Origin: Flavobacteriales bacterium | GTDB lineage: Bacteria; Bacteroidota; Bacteroidia; Flavobacteriales_D; Crocinitomicaceae | DNA length: 43,779 nt | Assembly: GCA_018883325.1 (NCBI GenBank) | Contig: VEQH01000033.1 | Span: 1-43,779, forward strand | Direction: 5' to 3' | Shown: positions 40,961-43,779 of the stretch, piece after piece | How the letters are laid out: each line of letters begins with the position of its first letter | How positions within the stretch are numbered: position 1 is the stretch's first letter | The notes under the pieces: generated by a model | Seen by the model: the letters and a program-made list of their open reading frames with translations, nothing else | Told to the model about the DNA's origin: nothing | Databases searched by the model: none | Position numbers and translations under genes: made by a program

Positions 40961-42307
40961 TTAAAAATTTAATGTTATTGTTTTATTTGAATCTATTCTA
41001 AAATTTTTCTCTTTTGTGTAAGCTGTTGACTTTTGGTCTTTTTCGCGGTAAACCACTTTATAATTTCCAGGTTGTAAATTCCATGTTCCTTTCGCTGCTC
41101 CAACCTCTAAATTACAAACCCATTCGAACGTGTTATTTCCTCTGTCTACAAAAATTTGTCCTACCAAACCTTTTGTACTTGTGTAGTTCAAAGTTCCAAA
41201 AGCAACAACGTCTATTGTCGTGATTTTACTTTGTGTCACCTCAACGCGCTGATAGGTTCTTGGTAAAGTGAATATTTCGACATCGTAAGTTCCAACCAAA
41301 TATTTCTCTTTTGAATTTAATTCCTGGTGGTTTAATGTTTCCGTTTTGTCTTTTTGCATCACACGCATATTCAGGTGATTAAACGTTTTACTAATGGTTG
41401 ACAAACGAATAAAACCTTGTGGCGCATCAATTTCAATTACGTTGTGTTTGTATTTCTGAATGGACACATTTTTCTTCTCGATTATTGGAAGTGTGTTCAC
41501 CACAATGTCGTATTTCAAATCGGGATTTAAAATTAATGTATCAGGATTTCCATAGCGGTTCAAAGTATGGGTTAGTGTATATTTCAAATTTTTTGTGCCT
41601 GCTTCATACATGAAAACTGTTACGTCGGTTTCTTTCGGTTTTTTAGAAATATCGTACAAGTTAATCTGTGCCGTTGTATTCAAAAGTGCTTTTGAAATCA
41701 CATTATTCAAAACCGTTTTAAACGCTTCCTTGCTTTCAGCATCCGTGAACGCACCAATGCAATTGAATTTCTCCAAGTAAGATAAATCCATACCTAAACC
41801 AATGACAAAAGGCGTAACTTTCACTCCTTTTTCTTTTAGTTTTTTCGCAATCACACAAGGGTCGTTGTCGCAAGATTCCAATCCGTCAGTGATAAGAATG
41901 ATAAAATTTCTCGCTAAAGTATCTGGAAAATCACCTGCTGCAGCTTCCAACGAACGAGCAATTGGAGTAGCACCTTTAGCGGTCAGACCGCGCACTTTTG
42001 TTTTTATTGCATCGATTGAATTGTAGGAAAACGGCACTTCCAATTTTGTATCATTGCAATCTTGATAAGTGTTTGTCACATTTGACTGATGACCGTAAAC
42101 ACGCAAGGCAATTTCTAAATCGGGAATTCCTCGTAAACCTTCCACTGATTGCATTAAAATTTCTTTCGCCGCTGCCATTCTAGTTTGTTTATCCCAATCT
42201 AGATTCATGCTATTTGAAGCGTCGAGGATAAAAAGAATGCGCGTTGTTTTTTGAGCAAAAGAAATGCTAGAAATCAGAAAAAAAGCTATGAAGAAAAAAA
42301 ATCTCAC
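40961..42307 (-). CDS. Secreted VWA domain protein inside the transketolase operon
   Basis: A 448-residue protein starting at GTG 42307, whose G is also the last base of the upstream transketolase TAG (TAGTG). This start gives a clean signal peptide (1-19, ending SISFAQ); the frame upstream of it is shadow sequence inside the transketolase gene. The VWA domain (about 21-215) has a full MIDAS: DASNS (Asp29, Ser31, Ser33), GATPIA and ITDGLESC. The remaining ~230 residues are beta-rich, like repeated transthyretin/Ig-type modules ([18 protein letters not shown]). It is exported, while its operon partners are cytosolic. Function unknown. Confidence 0.85.
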   Translation of the reverse strand: MRFFFFIAFFLISSISFAQKTTRILFILDASNSMNLDWDKQTRMAAAKEILMQSVEGLRGIPDLEIALRVYGHQSNVTNTYQDCNDTKLEVPFSYNSIDAIKTKVRGLTAKGATPIARSLEAAAGDFPDTLARNFIILITDGLESCDNDPCVIAKKLKEKGVKVTPFVIGLGMDLSYLEKFNCIGAFTDAESKEAFKTVLNNVISKALLNTTAQINLYDISKKPKETDVTVFMYEAGTKNLKYTLTHTLNRYGNPDTLILNPDLKYDIVVNTLPIIEKKNVSIQKYKHNVIEIDAPQGFIRLSTISKTFNHLNMRVMQKDKTETLNHQELNSKEKYLVGTYDVEIFTLPRTYQRVEVTQSKITTIDVVAFGTLNYTSTKGLVGQIFVDRGNNTFEWVCNLEVGAAKGTWNLQPGNYKVVYREKDQKSTAYTKEKNFRIDSNKTITLNF

Positions 42308-43149
42308 TAATAATCGCCTAAAGTTTCTTCGAGTTGGTTCAAAGCGCTTTGAAGTTGTTCCGCATTTGGAGCTGATCCATGCCATTTATGTGTTCCCATC
42401 ATGTAGTCAACACCTTGACCCATTTCAGTTTTCATTATGATAACAATTGGCTTGCCATTTCCTAGTTTGGATTTAGCAACTTGCATTGTTTCGCGGATAC
42501 TATCAAAGTCGTGACCATTCATCGAAAGAACGTCCCATCCAAAAGCTTGCCATTTTGCTTCCAAATTTCCTAAAGACAAAACATCATCCAAATCGCCATC
42601 AATTTGACGACCATTATAATCGATTGTTGCAATGATGTTATCTACCTTATTTGCAGCTGCATACATTGCCGCTTCCCAAATTTGACCTTCTTGCAATTCT
42701 CCATCTCCGTGAAGTGTGAAAACAGCTGAATGATCGTTGTTTAATTTTTTGGTAAGTGCAGCTCCAATTGCAACCGACAATCCTTGACCCAGAGAACCCG
42801 ATGCCATTCTGATTCCTGGTAATTTTTTATCCGTTGAAGGATGACCTTGTAGGCGTGAGTTTAACTTTCTAAATGTTGCCAATTCACTTACTGGGAAATA
42901 ACCAACATGCGCCAAAACGCTATAAATTACAGGTGAAATATGTCCATTTGACAAGAAGAAAACATCTTCATTTTTTGCATCCATTGAAAAATTCTCAGGA
43001 TTGTGTTTCATTCCTTCGAAATACAAATACGTTAAAAAATCGGCGCAACCTAATGATCCACCTGGGTGACCAGAGCTAACAGCTGCTACCATTCTTACGA
43101 TATCTCTTCTAACTTGTGAAGCGATTTTTTTCAATTCTTCGTTTTGCAT
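42307..43149 (-). CDS. Transketolase, N-terminal half
   Basis: A 280-residue protein with the diphosphate-binding domain of transketolase. Markers are SSGHPGGSLGCADFL, the HISP segment, ASGSLGQGLS and the thiamine diphosphate motif HGDGELQEGQIWEAA ... IDYNGRQIDG. It requires the C half encoded at 40005-40958 to form an active enzyme. It is the first gene of the operon, with a TAnnTTTG -7 box 23-30 nt before its ATG, and its stop overlaps the GTG of the secreted VWA gene by one base. Confidence 0.94.
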   Translation of the reverse strand: MQNEELKKIASQVRRDIVRMVAAVSSGHPGGSLGCADFLTYLYFEGMKHNPENFSMDAKNEDVFFLSNGHISPVIYSVLAHVGYFPVSELATFRKLNSRLQGHPSTDKKLPGIRMASGSLGQGLSVAIGAALTKKLNNDHSAVFTLHGDGELQEGQIWEAAMYAAANKVDNIIATIDYNGRQIDGDLDDVLSLGNLEAKWQAFGWDVLSMNGHDFDSIRETMQVAKSKLGNGKPIVIIMKTEMGQGVDYMMGTHKWHGSAPNAEQLQSALNQLEETLGDY

Positions 43150-43171
43150 TTTTTTGGGAATTTTTCTTGTG

Positions 43172-43179
43172 CAAAGCTA
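43172..43179 (-). promoter_or_regulatory. Candidate -7 box of the transketolase operon
   Basis: TAGCTTTG on the minus strand fits TAnnTTTG, 22 nt upstream of the transketolase N-half ATG. No clear -33 TTG is present. Confidence 0.4.
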
Positions 43180-43265
43180 AGTTTTATTACATTAGTGCCC
43201 CATTGAAAAGTTTAAACATTCTATGCAACTTTTCAACGAAAATTAAGTCTTAAAAAAAACACTCA

Positions 43266-43637
43266 ATGAATCAAAAACTATTTAGTTTGTTGCTTTTCCT
43301 TTTCATTTTTCATTTTGCACAAGCACAAGCACAAAATTTTAATCCCGAATTATTAAAGAGTTATTCAAAAAATGAATTATCACAAATAGAAAAGGAAAAC
43401 CCCAATCAAATCAAAGTACTTGAATATGCTATATCAAATGCATGCTACTACATTGATAAGCCTACATCTAAAAGCGCTGAATATCCAACAATTGACAGTA
43501 AAAACGATTCAAAAAACTTTACTGATTTAGGTTTAAAAATCACAGATAGAACTCAATATTTCATATCACAAACAAGTGGTAAACTTTTAGTTGTTAAATC
43601 TCTTTTTGTGTTGGAATTAGAAATGAAAAATAAATAA
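43266..43637 (+). CDS. Small secreted protein, unknown
   Basis: A 123-residue protein with a signal peptide (1-23, ending AQAQAQ). The mature part is polar and mixed alpha/beta: NPELLKSYSKNELSQIEKENPNQIKVLEYAISNACYYID, followed by DLGLKITDRTQYFISQTSGKLLVVKS. I recall similar short proteins near other Bacteroidota genes but cannot name a family. The single cysteine in SNACYY is not a lipobox. It is divergent from the transketolase operon, and the remaining sequence to the window end shows no gene. Confidence 0.65.
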   Translation: MNQKLFSLLLFLFIFHFAQAQAQNFNPELLKSYSKNELSQIEKENPNQIKVLEYAISNACYYIDKPTSKSAEYPTIDSKNDSKNFTDLGLKITDRTQYFISQTSGKLLVVKSLFVLELEMKNK

Positions 43638-43779
43638 AATTATGAAAAACAGCTAACTACATGACAAAAATTTGAAAACATCAATATTTGACTTATTTTG
43701 CGGGTTCAGTAATATGTTTGAAATGTAATCTAATCCATATTTGAAAAGGCTTTTCGCTCTGTAACCATGCTTTTTAATC

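Noticed and set aside
42308..42385. N-terminal extension of the secreted VWA frame upstream of GTG 42307
   Set aside because: It lies inside the transketolase N-half coding region in another frame and would bury the signal peptide; the GTG overlapping the TAG is the better start.

Overview
The window is about 43.8 kb of an AT-rich genome (roughly one third G+C by eye) from the phylum Bacteroidota, most likely a Flavobacteriales member close to Crocinitomicaceae/Fluviicola. The evidence is the set of type IX secretion (T9SS) C-terminal sorting domains (YPNP-type type A at 17.1, 20.8 and 35.9 kb; CHU_C/gliding-type type B at 38.8 kb), a TonB-dependent receptor with a carboxypeptidase-regulatory N-terminal domain, FadL/OmpP1, a long plant/Bacteroidetes-type IspG, many lipoproteins, and several TAnnTTTG promoter -7 boxes typical of the Bacteroidota housekeeping sigma factor. 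The genus is an inference.

Layout. 0-4.1 kb: a tRNA-Ser cut by the left edge, then mgtE, pdxA and pepA, all leftward. 4.1-7.2 kb: a repeat-rich gene-free stretch, a methyltransferase, a secreted HExxH metallopeptidase-like protein and a VIT/CCC1 metal transporter. 7.4-12.7 kb: a VWA plus MoxR-like AAA+ pair, a gamma-carbonic anhydrase and ispG. 12.9-16.5 kb: a secreted penicillin-acylase-family protein, an unknown secreted protein and a secreted esterase. 16.5-20.7 kb: a repeat/hairpin region, tRNA-Cys with a strong terminator, a 1111-residue T9SS multidomain surface protein and a tiny secreted lysine-rich protein whose gene overlaps it. 20.7-24.6 kb: a leftward operon of FadL, a GDSL-like lipoprotein and a T9SS esterase. 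24.7-27.1 kb: a ChaN-like protein, DUF721/DciA, a conserved unknown and a secreted dienelactone hydrolase. 27.2-30.3 kb: a five-gene leftward envelope operon (one beta-barrel and four lipoproteins). 30.4-36.1 kb: a 2-hydroxyacid dehydrogenase, then a TonB-dependent receptor followed by a T9SS alpha/beta hydrolase. 36.3-39.8 kb: a TlpA-like thioredoxin protein, an ECF sigma factor with a membrane partner that ends in a T9SS type B domain, and a 7-TM protein. 39.8-43.8 kb: a 117-bp palindromic element and a split transketolase operon (N half, secreted VWA protein, C half), then a small secreted unknown.

How the genes work together. Most accessory genes concern the cell envelope: outer-membrane entry (FadL, TonB receptor), surface or periplasmic ester hydrolases, T9SS export and lipoproteins. 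Three observations deserve most attention. (1) The ECF sigma factor's partner joins an anti-sigma-like cytoplasmic/TM part to a T9SS type B C-terminal domain, so it may couple transcription to secretion state. (2) Two transporter-linked hydrolases (the GDSL-like lipoprotein beside FadL and the alpha/beta hydrolase beside the TonB receptor) have lost the catalytic serine but keep other active-site residues, which suggests binding roles. (3) A secreted VWA protein is translationally embedded between the two halves of a cytoplasmic transketolase. Several gene starts were moved from an upstream TTG to a downstream ATG or GTG because of signal peptides, overlaps or promoter position.
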